Below are positions 16,110 through 25,683 of a stretch of DNA of 33,124 nucleotides, in pieces. Under the pieces are notes generated by a model. It worked only from the letters and a program-made list of their open reading frames with translations. It ran no database searches and was not told where the DNA came from. Positions within the stretch are counted from its first letter, which is position 1. Every line of letters starts with the position of its first letter. Origin of the DNA: an uncultured Eubacteriales bacterium (GTDB lineage: Bacteria; Bacillota; Clostridia; Oscillospirales; Oscillospiraceae); contig URNZ01000016.1 of NCBI GenBank assembly GCA_900549405.1, positions 1 through 33,124 of the forward strand. The letters are read 5' to 3'. The position numbers were made by a program, and so were the translations under genes.

Positions 16110-17174
16110 ATGTTTTATATCATTCTCGCCATCCTCATTTTCGGCGTTCTCATCGCCACCCACGAGCTGGGGCACTTTGCCACCGCCAAGCTGCTGGGGG
16201 TGAAGGTGAACGAGTTCTCCATCGGCATGGGTCCCGCTATTTTCAGGCGGGAGAAAGGGGAGACCCTTTACAGCCTTCGCCTGCTGCCTGTGGGCGGCTA
16301 CTGCGCCATGGAGGGGGAGGACGACGACTCGGCGGACCCCCGGGCCTTTGGCCGGGCCGCCACCTGGAAGAAGATCATCATCCTGTGCGCCGGGGCGGCC
16401 ATGAACTTCCTCACCGCCCTGCTGCTGGTGCTGATTTTGTACCTGCCCCAGCAGGGTAAGGTGGTGGAGACCTATGGCGGGCCCATCGACGGCTATGGCA
16501 CAGAGAGCTGCGGCCTGGAGCCGGGGGACCGTTTTTTGAAGGTGGACGGCCACGCCGTGCTGGTGTACGGCAACGCCCGGCTCTATCTGGAGCGGGCGGG
16601 AGACACGGTGGACTTTGTGGTGGAGCGCAACGGGGAAAAGGTCCGGCTGGACGGGGTGGCGCTGCCACGGCAGCAGCGCACCGACGAGAAGGGCAACGTG
16701 ACCAATCTCCGGGGCATCACCATGAGCCGGGAGGTGGAGCCTCTGAACCTGCCTGGCCGGGTGGTCTATGCCTGGAACACGGGGATGGACTTTGTCCGTC
16801 TGGTGTGGCTGAGCCTGGGCGATCTGGTCCGGGGCGCGGTGGGCCTGCGGGACCTGTCCGGCCCGGTGGGCATCGTGGACACCATGACGGAGGCGGGCTC
16901 CTCGGCCCAGACGGCCTACGCCGCCTTCTATACCCTGACCTATTTCACCGCCCTCATCGCCGCCAACCTGGCGGTGATGAACCTGCTGCCCCTGCCCGCC
17001 CTGGACGGGGGACGGGTGCTGTTCCTGGTGCTGAACAGCATCCTGTACGGGCTGTTCCGCAAGAAGATCCCCCCTCAGTATGAGGGATATGTGCATATGG
17101 CCGGTCTGGCCGCCCTGATGATGCTGATGGTGGTGGTCACCCTCAGCGACGTGGGCAAGCTGCTGGGCCGCTGA
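16110..17174 (+). CDS. rseP: Site-2 intramembrane zinc metalloprotease (RseP/RasP family)
   Basis: Cuts membrane-embedded substrates such as anti-sigma factors and signal-peptide remnants. The 354-aa protein has the zinc motif H18-E19-x-x-H22 in the first helix, a single PDZ-like domain (about residues 105-190), and the second active-site motif 'NLLPLPALDGGR' with Asp299. Length is close to that of the Bacillus RasP type. ATG follows GGAGG. It stands directly after dxr, as in many Firmicutes. Confidence 0.94.
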   Translation: MFYIILAILIFGVLIATHELGHFATAKLLGVKVNEFSIGMGPAIFRREKGETLYSLRLLPVGGYCAMEGEDDDSADPRAFGRAATWKKIIILCAGAAMNFLTALLLVLILYLPQQGKVVETYGGPIDGYGTESCGLEPGDRFLKVDGHAVLVYGNARLYLERAGDTVDFVVERNGEKVRLDGVALPRQQRTDEKGNVTNLRGITMSREVEPLNLPGRVVYAWNTGMDFVRLVWLSLGDLVRGAVGLRDLSGPVGIVDTMTEAGSSAQTAYAAFYTLTYFTALIAANLAVMNLLPLPALDGGRVLFLVLNSILYGLFRKKIPPQYEGYVHMAGLAALMMLMVVVTLSDVGKLLGR

Positions 17175-17180
17175 ACACTT

Positions 17181-17218
17181 GCCGCTGTCCGCAGGCCTCC
17201 GGGTCTGCGGGCAGCGGC
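17181..17218 (+). promoter_or_regulatory. Strong hairpin without T-tract between rseP and ispG
   Basis: GCCGCTG-T-CCGCAG pairs with CTGCGG-G-CAGCGGC (13 pairs around one mismatch) with the loop GCCTCCGGGT. It is followed by CTTGAAG rather than T residues, so it is unlikely to be a full intrinsic terminator. It may stabilise or punctuate the polycistronic mRNA. Confidence 0.55.
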
Positions 17219-17248
17219 CTTGAAGAGAAGAAAAGGGAGCGTGTGACC

Positions 17249-18286
17249 ATGACAAAGCAAATTCACGTGGGCAAGGTGTCGGTGGGCGGAGGGGCCCCCG
17301 TGTCCATCCAGTCCATGACCAACACCCGCACCGACGACGTCCAGGCGACCTTGAAGCAGATCCGCACCCTGGCCGCCGCCGGGTGCGACATCATCCGGGT
17401 GGCCGTGCCCGACATGGCCGCCGCCCGGGCCGTGGCCAAGATCAAGGAGGAGAGCCCCCTGCCCGTGGTGGTGGACATCCACTTTGACTATAAGCTGGCC
17501 CTGGAGGCCATTGCCGCCGGGGCGGACAAAGTCCGCATCAACCCGGGCAACATCGGCGGGGAGGACCGGGTGAAGGCGGTGGCCCAGGCCTGTCAACAGC
17601 GGGGCATCCCCATCCGCATCGGCGTGAACGGCGGCTCGCTGGAGAAGGACATTCTGGCCAAATACGGCCACGTCTGCCCGGAGGCCATGGTGGAGTCCGC
17701 CTTTGGCCACATCCGTCTGCTGAACAAGTTCGACTTTGATGACATCTGTGTGTCCCTCAAGTCCTCCAGCGTGCCCATCACCATGAAAGCCTATCAGCTG
17801 ATGAGCCAGGAAAGTGATTATCCTTTACATATCGGCGTGACGGAAGCAGGCACTGTGCGCATGGGGACGCTGAAGTCCGCCGTGGGCATCGGCGGTCTGC
17901 TGGCCCTGGGGGTGGGGGACACCATACGGGTGTCCCTGTCCGCCGACCCGGTGGAGGAGGTCTATGCCGCCCGGGATATTTTAAAGGCCGCCGGAATTCG
18001 GAAAGACGGGGCGGAGCTGGTGTCCTGCCCCACCTGCGGGCGCACCCGCATCGACCTCATCTCCCTGGCCAACCAGGTGGAGCAGCGGCTGAAAACGGTG
18101 GACAAGCCCATCACCGTGGCGGTCATGGGCTGCGTGGTCAACGGCCCCGGCGAGGCCTCCGCCGCCGACTGCGGCATCGCCGGCGGCGTGGGGGAGGGCC
18201 TGCTGTTCAAGAAAGGGCAGATCATCAAAAAGGTCCCCCAGGACCAACTGGTGGACGAGCTGTTCCGACTCATCGACACCCTGTAA
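17249..18286 (+). CDS. ispG: 4-hydroxy-3-methylbut-2-en-1-yl diphosphate synthase
   Basis: Penultimate MEP step: reductive ring opening of MEcPP to HMBPP by a [4Fe-4S] enzyme. The 345-aa product has the TIM-barrel half ('SIQSMTNTRTDDV' and 'RVAVPDMAAA') and the cluster ligands Cys260, Cys263 and Cys295 with Glu302 in 'SCPTCGRT' and 'CVVNGPGEA'. ATG 17249 fits GGGAG (17235-17239) with a 9-nt gap; GTG 17243 would be only 3 nt away. In Bacillus subtilis proS lies between rasP and polC, so here ispG takes that position. Confidence 0.96.
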   Translation: MTKQIHVGKVSVGGGAPVSIQSMTNTRTDDVQATLKQIRTLAAAGCDIIRVAVPDMAAARAVAKIKEESPLPVVVDIHFDYKLALEAIAAGADKVRINPGNIGGEDRVKAVAQACQQRGIPIRIGVNGGSLEKDILAKYGHVCPEAMVESAFGHIRLLNKFDFDDICVSLKSSSVPITMKAYQLMSQESDYPLHIGVTEAGTVRMGTLKSAVGIGGLLALGVGDTIRVSLSADPVEEVYAARDILKAAGIRKDGAELVSCPTCGRTRIDLISLANQVEQRLKTVDKPITVAVMGCVVNGPGEASAADCGIAGGVGEGLLFKKGQIIKKVPQDQLVDELFRLIDTL

Positions 18287-18313
18287 CACACTGCATCCAC
18301 AAGGAGAGACGTC

Positions 18314-21300
18314 ATGTCCAAAGTGATCCCATTTTTAGAGATGTTCTCCGCCCTGCGGCGGTGGACGGAGCTGGCCAATGCCGTGGAGCCCTGGCAGATC
18401 ACCTCCGTGGTGCTGAGTCGCGCCCAGCGCAGCGCCGACATCCAGGTCTCCGGCGCGGCGGGGGCCGGACCCAACCTGGTGCGGGAGGCGGAGGAGACCA
18501 TCTGCCGGGCCTATGCCATGAACAGCGTGAAGATCTCCTGCACCCAGCCCGCGCCCCAGCTGGAGCGGCCCGCCGCGCCCAAGGCCCAGGAGCCTGCGAA
18601 AGCTGCGCCCGCGCCCAAACCCCAGGCGGAGCCAAAAACAAAAGTGGAGCCGAAAGCAAAAGCGGAGCCGAAACCGGAGCAGGGGGACCCCTTCGCCCGC
18701 AGCGAGGCCATCCGCCGGGCGGCCATGGAGCGCTCCTCCGTCCGCCCCGCCGCCCACGCCGAGCGCAAGGCCAAGGGGGAGGCCATCTTTGGCCGGGCCG
18801 TGACCAAGCGGCCCACCCCCATGAACGAGCTGGAGCTGGATATGGGCGTGGTGGTGGTGGAGGGCGACGTGTTCGCCGTGGACCACAAGGAGCTGAAAAA
18901 GCGGGGGGCCTGGGTGGTGGCCTTTGACCTGACCGACTACACCGGGTCCATCCGGGTGAACAAGTTCTTCCCCGGGGACGAGGGCAAGCCCATTGTGGAC
19001 GGGGTGAAGAAGGGGATGCACCTGAAGGTCCAGGGGCGGCTGAACATGGACCGCTTCTATGGCGACATGGTGCTGGAGCCCATGGCCATCACCACCGCCC
19101 CCCAGGAGCTGCGCCAGGACACCGCCCCGGAGAAGCGGGTGGAGCTGCACCTGCACACCAACATGTCCGCCATGGACGCCCTGACGGCGGTGGGCTTTAA
19201 GACCGACTCGGTCATCGGCTCGGACAAAAACGTGGTCAAGCGGGCGGAGCGGTGGGGCCACCCCGCCATCGCCATCACCGACCACGGCGTGGCCCACGCC
19301 TTCCCCAACGCCAAGCACTCGGCCAAGAACATCAAAATTCTCTTCGGCGTGGAGGCCTATTACCTCAACGACGTGGACGACCGGGTGGTGGTCCACGGCC
19401 AGCCCGACCAGCCCTTTGATGACGAGATCGTCTGCTTTGACATCGAGACCACCGGCCTGGACCGGCGGCGGGAGGTCATCATCGAGATCGGTGCGGTGGT
19501 GCTGAAAAACGGGGAGGTGGGGGAGCGGTTCAACACCTTTGTCTCCCCCGGGCGCATCCTGAACCCGGATATCATCCGTCTTACCGGCATCACCGACGAG
19601 ATGCTGGAGGGCGCCCCCAGCCAGGAGGAGGCCCTGCGGGCCTTTCTGGACTTTGTGGGGGACCGGCCCCTGGCCGCCCACAACGCGGACTTCGACATGG
19701 GCTTTATCTCCGCCGGGTGCCGGAAATACGGCATCCCCTTTGAGAACCCCTCCATCGACAGCCTGATCCTGGCCCAGAACCTGCTGCCCGACCTGGGCAA
19801 GTATAAGCTGGACATCGTGGCCGAGCACCTTCAGCTGCCTGCCTTCAACCACCACCGGGCCAGCGACGACGCGGCCACCGTGGCCTATATGCTGCCCCAC
19901 TTCTTCCGCAAAATGGAGCAGCTGGGGCTGCACAACTTAAAAGACATCAATCCCTATATGCCCAAGCTCCGAAAAGGCGGCAAGGCCCGGCGGCAGCCCC
20001 AGCACCTGATCGTGCTGGCCAAGAACAACACCGGTCTGCGCAACCTGTATAAGCTCATCTCCCTGTCCCAGCTGGAGCACTTCAAGCGCTATCCCATCAT
20101 GCCCAAGTCCCTCATCGACGAAAACCGGGAGGGCCTGATCATCGGCTCGGCCTGCGAGGCGGGGGAGCTGTTCCGGGCGGTGGTGGACGGCAAGGACTGG
20201 GCAGAGCTCAAGCGCATCGCCGCCTGGTATGACTATCTGGAGATCCAGCCCATCTGCAACAATATGTTTATGCTGCGCAAGGGCATGGTCCGGTCAGAGG
20301 AGGAGCTGCGGGACTTTAACCGCACCATCGTCCGCCTGGGGGAGGAGCTGGGCAAGCCGGTGTGCGCCACCGGCGACGTCCACTTTCTGGACCCGGAGGA
20401 CGAGGTGTACCGCCACATCCTGCTGGCCTCCAAGGGCTTTGACGACGCGGACTCGCCCCTGCCCATCTATTTCAAGACCACCGACGAGATGCTGAAAGAG
20501 TTCTCCTATCTGGGCAAGGAGAAGGCCTATGAGGTGGTGGTGAAGAACACCAACTTCATCGCCGACTGCTGCGACCCCATCGAGCCCCTGCCCCAGGGCC
20601 TGTTCGCCCCCAAGTTGGAGGACTCTGACGGGGAGCTGAAGCGCCTGGTGTGGGGCAAGGCCCACGAGCTCTATGGCGAGGAGCCGCCCCAGATCGTGGT
20701 GGACCGCATCAACGCCGAACTCTATGACATCATCCGCTGCAAGTATGACGTCATCTATATGTCCGCCCAAAAGCTGGTGCAGAACTCCCTGGAGCACAGC
20801 TATCTGGTTGGCTCCCGCGGCTCCGTGGGTTCATCCCTGGTGGCCTTTATGTCGGGCATCACCGAGGTAAATTCCCTGCCCGCCCACTATCGCTGCCCCA
20901 AGTGCAAGCACACCGACTTTGACTATGCCCAGGACCTGGCCCACCCCTATGGCTGCGGCGCGGACATGCCCGACGCCGTCTGTCCCGTGTGTGGGACGCC
21001 CTATGTAAAGGACGGCTTTAACATCCCCTTCGAGACGTTTTTGGGCTTTGGCGGCGACAAGGTCCCCGATATTGACCTGAACTTCTCCGGCGAGTATCAG
21101 TCCAGCGCCCACAAGTATACCTTCGAGCTGTTCGGCCAGACCCACGTGTTCCGGGCCGGGACCATCGGCGCGGTGGCGGAAAAGACGGCCTATGGCTATG
21201 TGAAGCACTATCTGGACGAGCGGGGCCTGGTGGTGTCCAAGGCGGAGGAGAGCCGCCTGGCCCTGGGCTGCACCGGCGTGAAGCGCACCACCGGCCAGCA

Positions 21301-22504
21301 TCCCGGCGGCATGGTGGTCATCCCCCAGGACAACGAGATCTACGACTTCTGCCCCGTGCAGCACCCCGCCGACGACCCCAACAGCGAGATCGTCACCACC
21401 CACTTTGAATATCACTCCATGGAGTCTAACCTGCTGAAGCTGGACATGCTGGGCCACGATGACCCCACCATGATCCGTATGCTGGAGGACCTGACCGGGG
21501 TGAACGCCCGCCAGATCCCCCTGGACGACAGGGACACCATGTCCATCTTCCAGTCCTCCAAGGTCCTGGGCTATGAGAACGACAAGGTGCTGGGTCCCAC
21601 CGGCGGCACCGCCATCCCAGAGTTCGGCACCACCTTCGTCCGGGGGATGCTGGAGGACACCCAGCCCAACCAGTTCGATATTCTGGTCCGTCTGTCCGGC
21701 TTCTCCCACGGCACGGACGTGTGGCTGGGCAACGCGTAGGACCTGATCACCTCGGGCACGGCCAAGGTCAGCGAGGCCATCGGCTGCCGGGACGATATCA
21801 TGCTCTTCCTCATCTCCAAGGGGATGCCCCCCCAGCGCTCCTTCAAGATCATGGAGGCGGTGCGAAAGGGCCGTGGCCTGCCCCCCGGGGCGGAGGACGA
21901 GATGCGGGCGGCTGGCGTGCCCGAGTGGTACATCGGCTCCTGCAAAAAGATCGCCTATCTGTTCCCCAAGGCCCACGCCGTGGCCTACGTGATGATGGCT
22001 TTCAGGATCGCCTGGTTCAAGGTCCACCGGCCCCTGGCCTTCTACGCGGCCTATTTCTCCATCCGGGCCAAGGCCTTTGACGAGGCCTTTATGTGCCGGG
22101 GCATGGACGTGTGCCAGCAGAAGATGCGCCAGATCATCGCCAAGGACAAGGAGGCCACCGCCGTGGAGCAGGACATGCTCACCACCCTGGAGGTGTGCTA
22201 TGAGTTCTATCTCCGGGGCTTCACCTTCCAGCGCATGGACCTCTATCAGTCCGAGGCCATCCGCTTCACCGTGGACGAGGAGCACAAGGCCCTGCGGCCC
22301 CCCTTCGTGTCCGTGGCCGGACTAGGAGAGACGGCGGCCCTGTCCCTGGCCGAGGCCCGGAAGGGCCGGCAGTTCATCTCTGTGGAGGAGGTGTCCGCCG
22401 CCTGCCCCAAGGTCTCCAAGACCCACATCCAACTGCTGAAGGAGGCCGGGACCTTCGGCGACCTACCCGAGACCAGCCAGATGAATTTGTTTTCTATGTT
22501 TTGA
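18314..22504 (+). CDS. polC: DNA polymerase III PolC-type, interrupted by one in-frame UAG
   Basis: Replicative polymerase of low-G+C Gram-positives. Read through the UAG it is 1396 residues, close to the family's usual ~1440. Order: N-terminal domain (1-75), Ala/Pro/Lys linker (~78-125), OB fold (~170-265), PHP with HLHTNMS (~279), inserted DEDDh exonuclease from FDIETTG (~375) to HHRASDDA, zinc site CPKC..CPVCG (~861-900), catalytic PDIDLNF (~919) and LKLDMLGHDD (~1043), then fingers and the C-terminal domain. Codon 1142 is TAG where relatives have Gln (WLGNAQ). The 254 residues after it are colinear and intact. A product stopped at 1141 would lack the fingers and C-terminal parts and should be inactive. 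AAGGAGAG precedes the ATG. Explanations: sequencing error, suppression, or a real mutation. Confidence 0.9.
21737..21739 (+). other. In-frame amber codon within polC
   Basis: The codon between GCG (Ala) and GAC (Asp) reads TAG. One C-to-T change from CAG would create it, and Gln is expected at this place in the conserved motif. No frameshift or codon-quality change is seen on either side. The first in-frame ATG after it is at 21800. Confidence 0.95.
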
Positions 22505-22524
22505 TACCTGTCATTCCAAGTTTA

Positions 22525-22565
22525 CGGATTGCCGCGTCGGCCCGCTGGGCCGCCTCGCAATGACA
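22525..22565 (+). repeat. Intergenic palindromic repeat, copy 3
   Basis: Same start (CGGATTGCCGCGTCGGC) and end (CCTCGCAATGACA) as the copy at 10745-10785, with a variant centre. It sits 20 nt after the polC stop and just before a terminator. Confidence 0.75.
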
Positions 22566-22574
22566 GGACTTAGA

Positions 22575-22611
22575 CCCTCCGTCGTGTTTTGGATACGGCG
22601 GAGGGCCTTTT
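22575..22611 (+). terminator. Terminator after polC
   Basis: CCCTCCGTCGT pairs with ACGGCGGAGGG (one mismatch) around a 9-nt loop and is followed by CCTTTT. It would end the pyrH-to-polC transcript. Confidence 0.7.
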
Positions 22612-22642
22612 ACATAAATTTCCGAAAAACGACCCGTTTCCC

Positions 22643-22671
22643 TTGACGGGGCGGGCGAGACATGGTACAAA
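22643..22671 (+). promoter_or_regulatory. Promoter for the LtaS-like gene
   Basis: TTGACG (22643-22648) and TACAAA (22666-22671) are spaced 17 nt apart, giving a leader of about 40 nt before the ATG at 22719. Confidence 0.5.
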
Positions 22672-22718
22672 TGAGGTGAGACACGGCGAAACCGGACAAC
22701 GGGGGAGGGGAGAAGCAC

Positions 22719-24842
22719 ATGGAGCCTGTGGAACTTGCACAAGAGCCGAAGACAAAACTGCGCCATGGCCGGACCGCCCTCCGCCTGCTGAGCTTCCCGG
22801 TCCTGCTGGTTTATTTGGAGCTGGTCCTGCGGCTGTACATGGGCCTGCGCCCGGATTATCTGCCGGTGGTCCTGCCCTTTGCCCTGTCCGGCGGGTCCCT
22901 GCTGGCCGGACTGACGGCGGTGTTCCCCCGGCGGGGGAACGGGATCTTATTCCGCCTGCTGGCGCTGCTGCTGTGCCTGGTTTACGCCGGGGAGCTGCTG
23001 GCCAAGCAGATCTTGCAGACCTATTACCCACTGACGACTTTAGCCACTGCGGCGGACAACCGCCTGGGGGACTATAGCGGGGTCATCCTCACCGCCATGG
23101 GGGAGAACTGGGCTGTTCTGGCGGCGCTGATTTTGCCCGGGGTGCTGCTGAGTTTGTTCGCCGGGCGGCTCATAGACTTTGCGCCCCGCCGGGGCCGGTA
23201 TCTGGCGGCGGCGCTGCTGACGGCGGCGGCCCTCCACCTGCTGGGCCTGGGGGCGTTGGCCCTGCCCTGGCAGGGGGACCTGATCCCGGGGCGGCTATAC
23301 CAGATGGACACGGAGACGGACGACCAGGTGGAGCAGCTGGGACTGCTCACCACCCTGCGGCTGGACATCAAGCACCTGTTTCTCCCGCCCAAGATCACCC
23401 CGGACCGGGATTTTGAAGTGATGGCCCCCATCGAGCCGGAGCCGGACGGCTCCTCCTCCCAGCCCCAAAGCGGGGGAGAGGAGACCCCGGCAGAGCCCCA
23501 GATCGACACCTCCCCCAACATTCTGGACGTGGACCTGGCCGCCCTGGGCCGGGAGAGCGGGGACGAGGACGTGCAGTGGCTGGCGGACTACTTTGCCAGC
23601 GCCGCCCCCACGAAAAAGAACGAGTACACCGGTATGTTCGCCGGGTACAACGTGATTCAGATCGTGCTGGAGGGCTTCTCCGGCTATGCCATCGACCCGG
23701 AGCTGACCCCTACCTTATATAAACTGTCTACCCAGGGCTTTGTGTTTTCCAATTATTACACCACCCTGCACTATACCAGCACCTCCAACGGGGAGTGCCA
23801 GACCCTGCTGGGGCTTTACCCGAAAAACGGAAACCCCATCACCATGAAACGCACCGGCCAGCTGGGGACCAGCCTGCCCTTCACCCTGGCCCAGCAGCTG
23901 GGGCGGGTGGGCTATCTCACCCTGGGCTACCACGGCAACTATGATATGTATGGCCGCCTGACCTCCCACACCAACCTGGGCTATGACTGGCGGCAGTATC
24001 AGTCCGGTCTGGAACTGGAGATGCAGGGGGATCAGCCCGCCTGGCCCCAGCGGGACAGCTATGTGGTGGAGGCCAGCACCGACGATTTCGTCAACAGCCA
24101 CCGGCCCTTCCACGTCTACTATCTCACCATCAGCGGCCACATGCCCTATTCCGACAACCGGGTGGTGGCCCCCTATCGGGATATCGTCCGCGCCCTGCCC
24201 TACAGCGCCGTCACCCAGAACTATGTGGCCACGGTGATGGAGGCGGACCGGGCTTTAAAATGCCTGCTGGACAAGCTGGAGGCGGCGGGCAAGCTGGACC
24301 GGACGCTGATCGCAGTCACCGGGGACCACATCCCCTATTTCAACATCGACGTGCTGGAGGAACTGGCCGGGAAGAAGTTCGGCAGCTCCGACGCCATCCA
24401 GGCCCTGAACGAGTCGGCCATCGACTTTGACGTATATAAAAACACCCTGATCCTGTGGTCGGCCAGCATGACCCAGCCGGTCCCGGTGGACAAGGTGTGC
24501 TGCCAGGTGGACATTCTGCCCACCCTGTCCAATCTGCTGGGGCTGCCATACGACTCCCGGATGCTGGCCGGGCGGGACGTTCTGTCTGACAGCGAGGGGC
24601 TGGTGGTGTTCTCCTCCCGCAGCTGGAGGTCGGACCGGGGGTTCTATGACCGTTATGCCCGGTCCTTCACCCCCGCCCCCGGGGTGGAGATGACGGCGGA
24701 GGAGCAGGCGGCCTATGTGGCGGCCACGAAAAAGCGGGTGGGCTATCTGCTGGATAGTACGCCCCTGATCGTGGAGCACGATTTTTACAGTCTGCTGCCC
24801 CGGTACATTACCTCCAACCAGGGAGAAAACCGGGAAGATTGA
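22719..24842 (+). CDS. LtaS-like sulfatase-fold phosphoglycerol transferase
   Basis: Membrane protein of the LTA synthase/alkaline-phosphatase superfamily, likely transferring glycerol-phosphate or a similar group onto a cell-surface glycan or lipid. The 707-aa protein has about five N-terminal helices (within residues 20-180), an acidic Pro/Ser/Glu-rich linker (~235-280), and an extracytoplasmic sulfatase domain. Metal and catalytic residues are visible: Glu318 in 'IVLEGFSG', the probable nucleophile Thr355 in 'TSTSNGE' (LtaS: KTSDAE), and Asp536-His537 in 'TGDHIPYF'. GGAGGGGAG precedes the ATG. The exact substrate cannot be told. Confidence 0.85.
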   Translation: MEPVELAQEPKTKLRHGRTALRLLSFPVLLVYLELVLRLYMGLRPDYLPVVLPFALSGGSLLAGLTAVFPRRGNGILFRLLALLLCLVYAGELLAKQILQTYYPLTTLATAADNRLGDYSGVILTAMGENWAVLAALILPGVLLSLFAGRLIDFAPRRGRYLAAALLTAAALHLLGLGALALPWQGDLIPGRLYQMDTETDDQVEQLGLLTTLRLDIKHLFLPPKITPDRDFEVMAPIEPEPDGSSSQPQSGGEETPAEPQIDTSPNILDVDLAALGRESGDEDVQWLADYFASAAPTKKNEYTGMFAGYNVIQIVLEGFSGYAIDPELTPTLYKLSTQGFVFSNYYTTLHYTSTSNGECQTLLGLYPKNGNPITMKRTGQLGTSLPFTLAQQLGRVGYLTLGYHGNYDMYGRLTSHTNLGYDWRQYQSGLELEMQGDQPAWPQRDSYVVEASTDDFVNSHRPFHVYYLTISGHMPYSDNRVVAPYRDIVRALPYSAVTQNYVATVMEADRALKCLLDKLEAAGKLDRTLIAVTGDHIPYFNIDVLEELAGKKFGSSDAIQALNESAIDFDVYKNTLILWSASMTQPVPVDKVCCQVDILPTLSNLLGLPYDSRMLAGRDVLSDSEGLVVFSSRSWRSDRGFYDRYARSFTPAPGVEMTAEEQAAYVAATKKRVGYLLDSTPLIVEHDFYSLLPRYITSNQGENRED

Positions 24843-24867
24843 TTTTTTCCCCGCTGCGTGGTATCAT
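24839..24867 (+). promoter_or_regulatory. Promoter for the Bax-inhibitor-1 family gene
   Basis: TTGATT (24839-24844), overlapping the stop codon of the preceding gene, and TATCAT (24862-24867) are spaced 17 nt apart. Confidence 0.5.
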
Positions 24868-24916
24868 AACCGTGATCCGGTGGAACGCGCCGGATCGGGA
24901 AAGGATGTGTTTTTTC

Positions 24917-25633
24917 ATGCGAACACCTTATGAAGAGGAGCGCAGCTACTATGCCCAGGGCCAGGTGGAGTCCCTGAACGAGTATATGACCCGGACCTTC
25001 CTGTGGATGGTGCTGGGCCTGATGATCACCTTCGGCCTGGCGGTGCTGGGCTGGATGACCAACGCCACCTTGTGGCTGCTGTATCACGTACCCGGCTTCC
25101 ACCTGATCGTGCTGGTGGTCACCCTGATCATGGCTTTTACTATGGTCAGCCGCATCGAGCGCATGTCGGTGGGCGCGGCACGGGGCGTGTTCCTGGCCTA
25201 TTCCGTGCTGTTTGGCTTTACCATGTCCTGCTATCTGTATCTCTATGAGCTGCCCAGCCTGATCTTCGTCTTCCTGGCCACGGCGGTCTACTTCGCCGCC
25301 CTGTCCGCCTATGGCTGGCTGACCCACCGGGACCTGTCCAGCATCGGCAGCATCCTGACGGTGGGGCTGATCTTCCTCATCATCTGCGGCGTCATTCTGC
25401 TGTTTGCCCCCGGCCTGGTCATGCTGGATCGGCTGGTGTGCATCGCGGGCATCGCCATCTTCCTGGCCTTCACCGCCTATGACACCCAGAAGATCCGCGC
25501 CATGTACAGCTACTACGCCGGATACCCCGACATGCTGGAGAAAGCCTCCGTCTTCTCCGCCCTTCAGCTGTATCTGGACTTTCTGAACCTGTTCCTGTAC
25601 CTGCTGCGGTATGTGGGGAAGAGAAGAAATTAA
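24917..25633 (+). CDS. Bax inhibitor-1/YccA family membrane protein
   Basis: A 238-aa protein with seven predicted membrane helices of the BI-1 (TMBIM) family, whose bacterial members include pH-sensitive calcium-leak channels and the FtsH-interacting YccA. The family signature near the end, 'FTAYDTQKIRAMY', supplies the conserved aspartate, and 'ALQLYLDFLNLFLYLLR' closes the last helix. ATG 24917 follows AAGGAT with a 10-nt gap; ATG 24905 and upstream starts have no ribosome-binding site. The physiological role here is unknown. Confidence 0.9.
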   Translation: MRTPYEEERSYYAQGQVESLNEYMTRTFLWMVLGLMITFGLAVLGWMTNATLWLLYHVPGFHLIVLVVTLIMAFTMVSRIERMSVGAARGVFLAYSVLFGFTMSCYLYLYELPSLIFVFLATAVYFAALSAYGWLTHRDLSSIGSILTVGLIFLIICGVILLFAPGLVMLDRLVCIAGIAIFLAFTAYDTQKIRAMYSYYAGYPDMLEKASVFSALQLYLDFLNLFLYLLRYVGKRRN

Positions 25634-25645
25634 ATCAGAACAAAC

Positions 25646-25683
25646 AAAGCGCCGTGCGGGCCCAAAACCTGCACGGCGCTTTC
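25646..25683 (+). terminator. Intrinsic terminator after the BI-1 gene
   Basis: AAAGCGCCGTGC pairs with GCACGGCGCTTT around a 13-nt loop that has a small GGG/CCC component. The T run is short (TTTC). Confidence 0.75.

Noticed and set aside
21737..21739. Pyrrolysine as the meaning of the polC UAG
   Set aside because: The site is a conserved Gln in PolC and no pyl genes or PYLIS-like context are seen; one C-to-T change explains it.
21800..22504. Separate gene starting at ATG 21800 encoding the PolC C-terminal part
   Set aside because: The first residues after the UAG (21740-21799) also match PolC, there is no ribosome-binding site before 21800, and split PolC is not known; an interrupted single gene is the better reading.
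18314..22504. polC as a decayed pseudogene
   Set aside because: Apart from the one codon the whole frame, all catalytic motifs and codon use are intact, which argues against decay.
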